From contig CABIYE010000005.1 in NCBI GenBank assembly GCA_902362865.1, forward strand, positions 35,558-99,557: a DNA stretch of 64,000 nucleotides. Direction: 5' to 3'. The stretch is from Clostridiaceae bacterium. Its GTDB lineage: Bacteria > Bacillota > Clostridia > Lachnospirales > Lachnospiraceae. Under the pieces are notes generated by a model. It was not told where the DNA came from and searched no databases. It worked only from the letters and a program-made list of their open reading frames with translations. A program made the translations under genes and the position numbers. This document shows, in pieces, positions 57,501 to 64,000 of this stretch (position 1 is its first letter; the number at the start of each line of letters is the position of its first letter).

Positions 57501-57873
57501 CCGCATAGAATACCCAGCTTGTACTTGTTCTGTCCGGCTTTGCATCATAAGAGATGGTAATCGCTTTCTTTCCGGTCAGAAGACTTCCGCCGTCTGCATC
57601 AGTAACAGTAAGATAATTAGATGCGTTTCCGTCAAGATACAGCGCTTGTCCATTCTCTGCGTCCTTGCTGTCCTTAAGTTCATAGGTTCCCTTTACTTCA
57701 GCCTTGGCGTTACCGCCCCCGGTCACATGTGCCGCATCGTCAAAGGTAAAATCAGCAAGCAGTGCTACACTGGTTTCTTCCTGTGCCTTTGCTGTTGCCG
57801 GAATCATGGTTCCCACCATCGCTGCGCCAAGTGCAAGGGATATCCATCTCTTCCATAATAATTTTCTTTTCAA
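54538..57873 (-). CDS. Secreted GH43 furanosidase-like enzyme with LamG, two aBig, FIVAR, Big_3 and SLH domains
   Basis: 1111 residues with a TTG start (AGGAGG 7 nt upstream). Signal peptide 1-30; LamG 38-240; two aBig domains about 250-335 and 345-433; GH43 444-770; FIVAR about 780-838; Big_3 840-915; three SLH domains 924-1111. Catalytic acids D495 (VRDPYLIR), D624 (IIDTTMI) and E676 (KLEGPEFF). WAPEAMYD conserved. Signal sequence and modular order match the 57941 protein closely. Confidence 0.87.
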   Translation of the reverse strand: MKRKLLWKRWISLALGAAMVGTMIPATAKAQEETSVALLADFTFDDAAHVTGGGNAKAEVKGTYELKDSKDAENGQALYLDGNASNYLTVTDADGGSLLTGKKAITISYDAKPDRTSTSWVFYAAPDTKTQTNGKEYYIGAFANGGNTKVERYNNGRTVGFTASTGTDWAHVDIVYDENVTTVYVNGLKKESVENSNAQLTDILKDNSILYIGRANWGNGESYKGWIDNFRIYDGALADEQLVDEDVAKAAVVADKEALTIPETVTEDFTLPAKGQNGSEITWTATASENAVIGTDGYTVKVKRADDADVTVTFTGTFTMGKVTDTKSFAVAVRKNMDDADVVADALKALDIADKDEVQGNITLPEKLEVEGTDKDVTVAWKSSNAEVVTDMEKDGMAAGVVTRQEKNVKVTMTATVTCGKESGTKEITLTVKAAPTQRPKTTEYLFAYFTGSEGSATDEQIYFSTSENGAQWTDLTANGSPVLSSAIGDKGVRDPYLIRSAEGDRFWLIATDLSIYYRGGWGRANATTQGSTNLVVWESDNLVDWSEPRLVDVAGNIPGAGCAWAPEAMYDANTGNYVVYWATASDESNVNGDRMNMYYATTRDFRTFSDPVLWIDREHSIIDTTMIQVGDKYYRASGDGQITIEESDSIYEGWKIIGTLKDIFNNNNYSGSKLEGPEFFKYNEDDYLTDADGNPVETWGLMCDQYSEGKGYLPFRTTNIADQTTASWSPASDVNFGSLKKRHGTILPVTRAEYNLIMQEIGKKDLPSDMTALQAETENAVSVDDKDKYTEESWTVYENALKKAEGILANDAATQRTVDEGLEELRDARIGLEEKAEPVVLESITVTAPTKTEYTVGDELELAGMKVTAKYSDGSTEDIAVTDCEISGYDKTKTGEQTVTVTYEGKTNTFKVTVKEAAATPKLPYEDVAETDWFYDEVAYNYYAETMTGTDPTHFSPYATLVRAQFATILHRIEGEPVVAYTNRFPDVPDKQFYSTAVLWAADAKVVTGYTDSGYFGTNDPITREQMVVMMYRYADYKNYDISKTADLSSFSDAEQVSGFAETAMKWAVENGIIEGKENTDNSYRLDPQGSTSRAECAIIIQRFMETFDK

Positions 57874-57895
57874 TTCTCTTCCTCCTTTTTTTAGA

Positions 57896-57922
57896 ACCGG
57901 CGGCAGAAAAACTGCCGCCGGT
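57896..57922 (-). terminator. Terminator after the two-GH43 gene
   Basis: Perfect hairpin ACCGGCGGCAG/CTGCCGCCGGT with AAAAA loop, followed by a T-run on the minus strand, 19 bp after the stop. Confidence 0.9.
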
Positions 57923-57940
57923 AAATTTCAAAAGCTTTCC

Positions 57941-60900
57941 TTATTCTCCGAATGTCTCCATGAATCTCTGAATAATAATCGAGCATTCTGCACGGCTTGT
58001 GCCTCCCTGTGGGTCAAGACGATAAGAACCATCTTCATTTTCTTTTCCTTCAATGATTCCATTTTCTACTGCCCACTTCATGGCAGTTTCTGCGAATTCG
58101 CTTACCCGTCCTGCATCGGAAAAGCTGCTGAGGTCTGCTGTCTTTGAAATATCATATTTCTTATAATCCGCATAACGATACATCATAACTACCATCTGCT
58201 CACGGGTAATCGGATCGTTCGTTCCAAAGTATCCGGAATCTGTATATCCGGTAACAACCTTCGCATCAGCCGCCCAGAGAACTGCCGTTGAATAGAACTG
58301 TCCATCCGGTACATCCGGGAATCTGTTCGTATACGCTGCAGCCGGTTTTCCTTCAATTCTGTGAAGGATGGTTGCAAACTGCGCACGTGGCAGGATTTCA
58401 TATGGTGAGAAATGCGTAGGATCTGTACCCGTCATGGTTTCTGCAAAGTAGTTGTAGTATGCTGCATCGTAGAACCAATCGCTTTCTGCTACATCTACGT
58501 ATGGAAGCTTCGGAGCAACCGCTTCTTCTTTCACCGTAACCTTAAAGGTCGCCGTCTTTCCTTCGTATGTTACCGTTACTGTCTGCTCTCCGGTCTTAGC
58601 CTTATCATAGCCGCTTACTTCGTAGCCTTCTGTGATTTCTTTTTCTGTATCATCAGAATACTTCGCAACTACCTTCATTCCTGCAAGGTTCAGCTCTTCT
58701 CCTACCGTGTACTCCGCCTTCGTCGGTGCTGTTACTGTAATAGATTCTAATACAACAGGTTCTGCTTTCTCTTCCAACGCATTCTTCGCATCTTTCAAAG
58801 CTTCTGCTGCGTCATCAATTTCCTGCTGCGTTGCTTCCTCATCTGCCAAAACAGCTTCTGCTTTCTTCAGTGCTTCCTGGTACGCTTCCCATGTCTCTTC
58901 TGTGTATTTCTCTTTCTGGTCTTCTCCAGGAGCGCTGTCAATTTCTTCCTCAAGCACATCCTTTGTTATATTCACCAGAACCTCCGGTACGCCCTGAAGC
59001 GTCGGTTCTGCCTGCATATAACCATCTTCACCGAATGTAACTTCATCAATACAGGTCTCTCTGTGGTAGCCAAGACCGGATGTATAGATGCCAAGCGGTG
59101 TGTAGAATCTATGGTATGCGATGAAATAGCGGTCTTTGCCATATGCATCCTTTATATGCAGCATAGACTGGTGCGCTGTTCCAAGAAGCCCATTTGCCTC
59201 ATCCTTGGAAAGCAGTGTTTTCACATATGTAATATTTCCGTCAATGGTATCGGATACACCATAATTTACATGGTAATTCGGGCTTCCCGTATCATCGCAG
59301 GACCATGTCCAGTGATACTTGCCATTTGCCTTGATTACTACAACAGATTCACGGAAATCTCTCAGTCCGTTCAACTGTTTTAAGCTGCCGTCTTTGATGC
59401 TCATCATATCATCATTCAGCTCTGCAATTGCTGCACTGCCGTTACCAAATGTAATATAAGAGGTTCCATCATCGTCTGTAAAGACAGAAGGATCAATTGC
59501 CTGTCCCATACTTACACCTGCGTTCCTGCACATGGAAACGGTCAGCAGCGCTTCTCCCTTATCTACATATGGTCCCGCCGGATTGTCTGCAACAGCTACG
59601 CCGATTGCTGACTGTCCATTTGAGAACTTGCCGCAATAATAGAAATAATATTTTCCGTTCTTTTCTTCAATAGATGGCGCCCATGCGCTTCCTACTGCCC
59701 AGGTGGATGCTGCAATCTGCACGCCCTTGTCGTTGGTGCCCGGATTGTCATTTGCCAAATCCAGGATAACGCCTTCATCCGTCCAGTTCACCATATCCTC
59801 GGAAGAGAATGCATGGAACACGGTTCCGCTCCATCCGGAATAACCGTCGGTCGTCGGGAAGATCCAGAACTTACCGTCAAAGTAGTCAATATCCGGGTCT
59901 GCATACTGTCCCGGAAGTACCGGGTTGTTGGAGGATACTGCCGCCTTGATGGTCCAGGTTTCTTCTCTGCCCGCTGTGTTCTTAACCTTTACTTCCACAT
60001 CCTTAGACAGATTCATCTCGCTGCCATTGGTAAATGCCTTGCCATCCACAGTAATCTCAGAAACTCCGTTCAATTCCAAAGTTACCGGAAGCTTTGTAAC
60101 ATCAGCCGCTTTTCTTACATATGGAGTCAGTACATTCTTCTCAGTATCTACCATTGTAATAATTGCTGTATGATCATCTGTTCCCTGATAATCGGCCGCC
60201 TCGTCCTTTGTCGGCGCCGTTCCTACAACTGCTCCGTCTACCATCGGAAGTGTACTTACGAAGTCACTTGCCTCTTCCTCCACTTCCTCTCCGGTCAGCG
60301 CATAGTTGCGAATTGTCATATTGTCAATCAGGCCTTTGAAATATTCTCCGCTTCCCCAATTTGCTTTACCAATCTGAAGAATACTGGAATTGCCGAGAAT
60401 AGCATCAACCCCATAACTGCTTGCTACTTCTGATTCTAAAGTTCCATTGATATAGACAGAAGTCTTGCCGGATGTCAGCACAACATCAACTCTTGTCCAT
60501 TTATTAGCAGCAACAGAAGCTGACGGATTGGCCGGACGGCTTCCATTTTGGTTATAACGCTCCACTGTAAGAGAGCCATCTTTCATCAGCAGACCGACGT
60601 AATGCTCAGACACTCCGTACTGCTGCGCATTTCCGTTAGGCGCTGCATAGAACGGCCAGTTCGTGCTTGTATTCTCTACCTTTACTTCAAAGGAAACGGT
60701 AAGTTCTTTTGCTCCTGTCAGAAGGCTCTTGCCATTCTGATCCGTCACATTCAGGAACTGGCTTCCATTCAGGTACAATGCCTTGCCATTTTCTTCATTC
60801 CAGCTATCCTGCAGAGTATGATTTCCCTCTGCCTTTGCATCCTCGCTGGTAAAGCCTGTCTCTTCATCGTCAAAATCAAACTGCGCCAGAACTTTCTTCT

Positions 60901-63244
60901 CTGTCGGTTCCGGATCTGGATCCGGATCAGGATCTGTTGCTTCACCGTATGCTTCCAGAAGCCGCTCCTGCTCCGCTTTAGAAAGCCGCATTACCGTACC
61001 ATGGCGGAAACGGTCCTTTCCGAAATTCGCAGTTACTTCCGTAGTAAACTTACCGGAAGACAGATCGTCTGTCACGAACGCCTTATATCCGCCGTTATCG
61101 CCCATTGCACACCATCTTCCGTCCGGAAGCTTGTATACCGTAAAACCTTCTCTTCTGTCAAAGCCTGCTGCACTGGAGCCGGAACGCTTCACGATACGGG
61201 TCCAGTCGCCATTAACGCTTGCATTTTCATTCACTCTTACATCCAGCAGATCCTCGGAAAGGGTATCGCTTACGTCGATAACCGTATTCCAATCTGATGT
61301 AGAGAAACGGTAAAACTTGCCGTTGTCTTCCACAATCGTGGAGTCAATAATATTTACTTCACTGCCGGAATCCCGGTCTTCACTTAACCACACCTTCGGC
61401 TCTGTGAAGTTTACAAAGTCTCTGGTTCTGCATACATACACTCTTAATGCATTCTCCTCTGTTCCTTCCTTGCTGTTATCTCTGGAGGACCAGTATACCA
61501 GGTAATCCCCTGTACTCTCGTCATAGATTGCCTCTGGCGCCCACACGCATCCTGCATTGTCGAATCCTGCATACACCAATCTTGGCTCACTCCAGGTCAC
61601 CAGGTCGTCAGATTCCCATACCACCAGGTTCTGGCTGGCGCTCGACTGGTTCCAGCCGCTTCCGCCTGCTCCGCCGCCTTCTGCATGAAGGTCAGTTCCG
61701 AGGATCCAGTACTTGTCGCCCTCTGCGGAACGAATCACATGTGGGTCGCGCACGCCAAGGTCGCTTCCTTCTGCATCATTGGTAAGTATTGGCTGTGCTG
61801 TACCGCTTGCATCCTTATTCAGCTTCTCCCAGGTAAGCCCATCCTCGCTGTATCCGAAGAAGATCTTCTCATAACCTCTCTCGGTTCCGAAATGTGTCCA
61901 CAGATAGCCTGCCGTATAATTATCATCCAGATTCTTCGGCGCTGCCACCACATTCAGAACGATTTCCTCTGGCACCATCGTCTTGACGCCGCCGCAACTA
62001 AGAGTCGCAGACATGGTAACCTTTGTATCCGTCTCCTGTCTGGTAACGACGCCCGCCGCCTTGCCATCCTGATCCTTATCGGTAACAACAGCCGTATTGG
62101 AAGACTTCCACTCTACGGTTGCTACTTTATCTGTCCCTTCCACTTCAATAGTTGTAGGAAGGGTTACATTACCCTTTACCGCATCTTTGCCCACAATATC
62201 AAGCTTATCCCTCGCCGCCGCTATAACTTCCGCATCCGACAGCTCTTTCTTTACTACAACATTAATGGTTTTTGTATCCGATATACCTGCCATTGTAATC
62301 GTAGCTGTAAATTGGACAGTAACCTCAGCTTCTTCTGACCTTGTAACCGTTACCGAATATCCATCCTCACCAATCTTTGCACCGGCATTCTCTGCAACCG
62401 TCCATGTAATATTACAACCATTGCTTCCGGTTGACGGAAGTGTAAAGTCATCGTCCACTTTCTCCGGAAGTGTCAGTGCCTCCTTATCTGCCGCAACAGC
62501 CGCAGCAGCTCTCTCTGAATCCACAAGATCATCATCCGTCAGTGCACCGTCATAAACCTTAAAATTATCAATCCAACCCTGATAGCCTTCCCCGGAAGCG
62601 GTCCAGTTGGCTCTTCCGATATAAAAGATTCCCTCGTCGCCCAGGATGTCCGTCAGAGCCACATTGCTGTTCTCCACGGATTGCTTCTTCTCTCCATTTA
62701 CATAGATAGACGTAACACCTTCAGCGTATACAATATCCACATGCGACCAGTCCGTTCCCGTAGGAGTCGTAAAGGAAACAGTACGCCCGTTGTTGTAACG
62801 CTCTACCTTCGTATTTCCTCCGTTCGCAAATGCTCCGATATAATATTCTTTCCCATTTGTCTGCTGCCCGTTATCAGGCGCTGCATAGAATACCCAGTTT
62901 GTTCCTGTTCTGTCCGGCTTCGCATCATAAGAGATAGTAATTTCATCCTTGCCTGCCAGAAGGCTTCCGCCGTCTGCATTGGTAAGTTCGAGATAATTTG
63001 ACGTTGTTCCGTTCAAATACAAAGCCTTCCCACTTGCTGCATCTTTACTGTCCCGAAGTTCATAACTGCCATGGACAGTTGCTTTTGCACTGCCGCCTGT
63101 AAGCACATGAGCTTCATCGTCGAACGTAAAGTCTGCCAAAAGCGGTGCATCCGCCGCTTCAACCGCTGCCGGAAGAAAAGGACTAACCATCGCTGCGCTG
63201 AGTGCAAGTGCGAGTCCTCTTTTCCACATTCTCGTCTTTTTCAT
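57941..63244 (-). CDS. Giant secreted protein with two GH43 catalytic domains and SLH anchor
   Basis: 1767 residues from ATG at 63244 (GGAGG site 7 nt upstream). Signal peptide 1-32; LamG-1 37-240; two aBig 250-435; GH43-1 445-770 (D500 in VRDPHVI, D634 in IIDSTIV, E699 in RREGFTVYK); DPDPDPDPEP linker; LamG-2 785-990; small beta domain 1000-1103; GH43-2 1105-1425 of a different subtype (D1116 in YADPDI, D1251 in QAIDPSVF, E1299 in FRESVVV); FIVAR 1425-1492; Big_3 1497-1572; SLH 1579-1767. Two sites suggest sequential cleavage of side chain and backbone. Confidence 0.88.
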   Translation of the reverse strand: MKKTRMWKRGLALALSAAMVSPFLPAAVEAADAPLLADFTFDDEAHVLTGGSAKATVHGSYELRDSKDAASGKALYLNGTTSNYLELTNADGGSLLAGKDEITISYDAKPDRTGTNWVFYAAPDNGQQTNGKEYYIGAFANGGNTKVERYNNGRTVSFTTPTGTDWSHVDIVYAEGVTSIYVNGEKKQSVENSNVALTDILGDEGIFYIGRANWTASGEGYQGWIDNFKVYDGALTDDDLVDSERAAAAVAADKEALTLPEKVDDDFTLPSTGSNGCNITWTVAENAGAKIGEDGYSVTVTRSEEAEVTVQFTATITMAGISDTKTINVVVKKELSDAEVIAAARDKLDIVGKDAVKGNVTLPTTIEVEGTDKVATVEWKSSNTAVVTDKDQDGKAAGVVTRQETDTKVTMSATLSCGGVKTMVPEEIVLNVVAAPKNLDDNYTAGYLWTHFGTERGYEKIFFGYSEDGLTWEKLNKDASGTAQPILTNDAEGSDLGVRDPHVIRSAEGDKYWILGTDLHAEGGGAGGSGWNQSSASQNLVVWESDDLVTWSEPRLVYAGFDNAGCVWAPEAIYDESTGDYLVYWSSRDNSKEGTEENALRVYVCRTRDFVNFTEPKVWLSEDRDSGSEVNIIDSTIVEDNGKFYRFSTSDWNTVIDVSDTLSEDLLDVRVNENASVNGDWTRIVKRSGSSAAGFDRREGFTVYKLPDGRWCAMGDNGGYKAFVTDDLSSGKFTTEVTANFGKDRFRHGTVMRLSKAEQERLLEAYGEATDPDPDPDPEPTEKKVLAQFDFDDEETGFTSEDAKAEGNHTLQDSWNEENGKALYLNGSQFLNVTDQNGKSLLTGAKELTVSFEVKVENTSTNWPFYAAPNGNAQQYGVSEHYVGLLMKDGSLTVERYNQNGSRPANPSASVAANKWTRVDVVLTSGKTSVYINGTLESEVASSYGVDAILGNSSILQIGKANWGSGEYFKGLIDNMTIRNYALTGEEVEEEASDFVSTLPMVDGAVVGTAPTKDEAADYQGTDDHTAIITMVDTEKNVLTPYVRKAADVTKLPVTLELNGVSEITVDGKAFTNGSEMNLSKDVEVKVKNTAGREETWTIKAAVSSNNPVLPGQYADPDIDYFDGKFWIFPTTDGYSGWSGTVFHAFSSEDMVNWTDEGVILDLANDNPGTNDKGVQIAASTWAVGSAWAPSIEEKNGKYYFYYCGKFSNGQSAIGVAVADNPAGPYVDKGEALLTVSMCRNAGVSMGQAIDPSVFTDDDGTSYITFGNGSAAIAELNDDMMSIKDGSLKQLNGLRDFRESVVVIKANGKYHWTWSCDDTGSPNYHVNYGVSDTIDGNITYVKTLLSKDEANGLLGTAHQSMLHIKDAYGKDRYFIAYHRFYTPLGIYTSGLGYHRETCIDEVTFGEDGYMQAEPTLQGVPEVLVNITKDVLEEEIDSAPGEDQKEKYTEETWEAYQEALKKAEAVLADEEATQQEIDDAAEALKDAKNALEEKAEPVVLESITVTAPTKAEYTVGEELNLAGMKVVAKYSDDTEKEITEGYEVSGYDKAKTGEQTVTVTYEGKTATFKVTVKEEAVAPKLPYVDVAESDWFYDAAYYNYFAETMTGTDPTHFSPYEILPRAQFATILHRIEGKPAAAYTNRFPDVPDGQFYSTAVLWAADAKVVTGYTDSGYFGTNDPITREQMVVMMYRYADYKKYDISKTADLSSFSDAGRVSEFAETAMKWAVENGIIEGKENEDGSYRLDPQGGTSRAECSIIIQRFMETFGE

Positions 63245-63280
63245 TCGTCTTCCTCCCTTACACAAAAAAATTATCACTTT

Positions 63281-63365
63281 ATTATAACAGTTTCTTAAAA
63301 CTATCCATATGTAATATTTTTGGTTTTTTGGTACTTTTTTTGGTAATCGTTACGATTCACAATCG
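63281..63365 (-). promoter_or_regulatory. Promoter -10 and palindromic operator region upstream of the two-GH43 gene
   Basis: Minus-strand -10 TATAAT at 63281-63286 with a weak -35 TATGGA (63304-63309, 17-nt spacing). Upstream at 63345-63357 lies a perfect palindrome AATCGTTACGATT, overlapping a second palindrome CGATTCACAATCG (63353-63365). They resemble LacI/GalR-family operators. Their distance from the -10 (about 60 bp) fits an activator or repressor loop rather than simple occlusion. Confidence 0.45.
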
Positions 63366-63399
63366 AATACTTTTGACATTTTTTAACACAACAAAGAAA

Positions 63400-63428
63400 G
63401 GTGTAACCCATTCACATGGGTTACACCT
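63400..63428 (-). terminator. Terminator after the truncated SLH gene
   Basis: Minus-strand hairpin GGTGTAACCCAT/ATGGGTTACACC with TTTCTTTG tail, 30 bp after the stop of the gene that enters the window from the right. Confidence 0.88.
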
Positions 63429-63457
63429 TCTTCTAATTTTGTCGTTTCTCTCTTTGC

Positions 63458-64000
63458 TTACTCGCCGAATGTCTCCATAAACCTCTGAATAATAATCGCA
63501 CATTCTGCACGGCTTGTGCTGCCCTGCGGGTCAAGACGATAAGAACCATCTGTATTCTTTTTCCCTTCAATGATTCCATTTTCTACTGCCCACTTCATAG
63601 CAGTTTCTGCGAATCCGCTTACCTGTCCTGCATCGGAAAAGCTGCTGAGATCTGCCGTCTTTGAGATATCGTATTTCTTATAATCCGCATAACGGTACAT
63701 CATAACTACCATCTGCTCACGGGTAATCGGATCGTTCGTTCCAAAGTATCCGGAATCTGTATAACCCGTAACAATCTTCGCATCTGCCGCCCAGAGAACT
63801 GCTGTCGAATAGAACTGTTTATCCGGTACATCCGGGAATCTGTTCGTATACTCTGCATCCGGCTTTCCTTCCATTCTGTGAAGGATGGTTGCAAACTGTG
63901 CACGTACCAGCGTTGCGTATGGTGAGAAATGCGTAGGATCTGTACCCGTCATGGTTTCTGCAAAGTAGTTGTAGTATGCCGCATCGTAGAACCAGTCGCT
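63458..64000 (-). CDS. C-terminal SLH domains of a further secreted protein (cut by window edge)
   Basis: 181 residues visible, open through base 64000, so the N-terminus lies beyond the window. The visible part is three SLH domains (SDWFYDAAYYNYFAETMTGT onward, then ITREQMVVMMYRYADYKK and the end SRAECAIIIQRFMETFGE), of the same type as the 48815, 54538 and 57941 genes. The catalytic or other domain is not seen; by context it may be another GH43 enzyme. Confidence 0.9.
   Translation of the reverse strand, partial: SDWFYDAAYYNYFAETMTGTDPTHFSPYATLVRAQFATILHRMEGKPDAEYTNRFPDVPDKQFYSTAVLWAADAKIVTGYTDSGYFGTNDPITREQMVVMMYRYADYKKYDISKTADLSSFSDAGQVSGFAETAMKWAVENGIIEGKKNTDGSYRLDPQGSTSRAECAIIIQRFMETFGE

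Overview
The window looks like a chromosome segment of a gut-type anaerobic Firmicute, most likely family Lachnospiraceae (Clostridia). The evidence is moderate GC with strong Shine-Dalgarno sites, a nine-gene V-type ATPase operon, the long form of SRP RNA, DUF951 and DUF6128-like proteins, pyruvate formate-lyase, and SLH-anchored multidomain glycosidases. Genus and species cannot be set from the sequence alone. Almost all genes lie on the minus strand. No tRNA, rRNA, CRISPR array, phage genes or transposase gene was found.

Layout. 0-3.5 kb: murA, a shikimate kinase, a small unknown protein and a DUF3990-type (ADP-ribosyltransferase-like) protein. 3.5-12.2 kb: V-type ATPase operon (G/H-I-K-E-C-F-A-B-D) whose K subunit carries the residues of Na+-binding rings. 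12.3-17.3 kb: a B12-binding radical SAM protein, then a putative operon with its own promoter (34-aa membrane peptide, AIR-synthase-like protein, Lrp regulator, aminotransferase, trmL). 17.3-17.6 kb: SRP RNA on the plus strand. 17.6-23 kb: tadA, a REP-like palindrome, a DUF6128-like protein, dGTPase, an XRE protein and an orphan sugar-binding lipoprotein. 23.1-26.8 kb (plus strand): a long structured inverted repeat, then pyruvate formate-lyase encoded in two pieces (catalytic body, then a separate 80-aa glycyl-radical protein), its activase and a 2[4Fe-4S] ferredoxin. 26.8-31.7 kb: a YtfQRT-YjfF-like furanose ABC importer. 32-43.7 kb: housekeeping genes (dnaB, rplI, gdpP, galE, a sugar nucleotidyltransferase, argD, rpsF-ssb-rpsR, DUF951, class B sortase, cysteine desulfidase-like protein) and two small plus-strand genes.

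43.7-64 kb is the most distinctive part: seven consecutive minus-strand genes for secreted proteins that all end in three SLH domains. Five of them carry family-43 glycoside hydrolase (GH43) domains (six domains in total, all with their three catalytic acids), usually with LamG-like, atrophied Ig and Big_3 modules. One is a BspA-type leucine-rich-repeat surface protein, and the last is cut by the window edge. Several SLH-coding segments are nearly identical in DNA.

A working model, which is inference, is that the surface GH43 enzymes release arabinofuranose or galactofuranose units from plant arabinan, arabinogalactan or similar glycans, the YtfQ-like importer takes up the furanose sugars, galE and the nucleotidyltransferase feed sugar-nucleotide pools, and the split pyruvate formate-lyase ferments the pyruvate. 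The split lyase and the SLH-GH43 array are the two features most worth following up.
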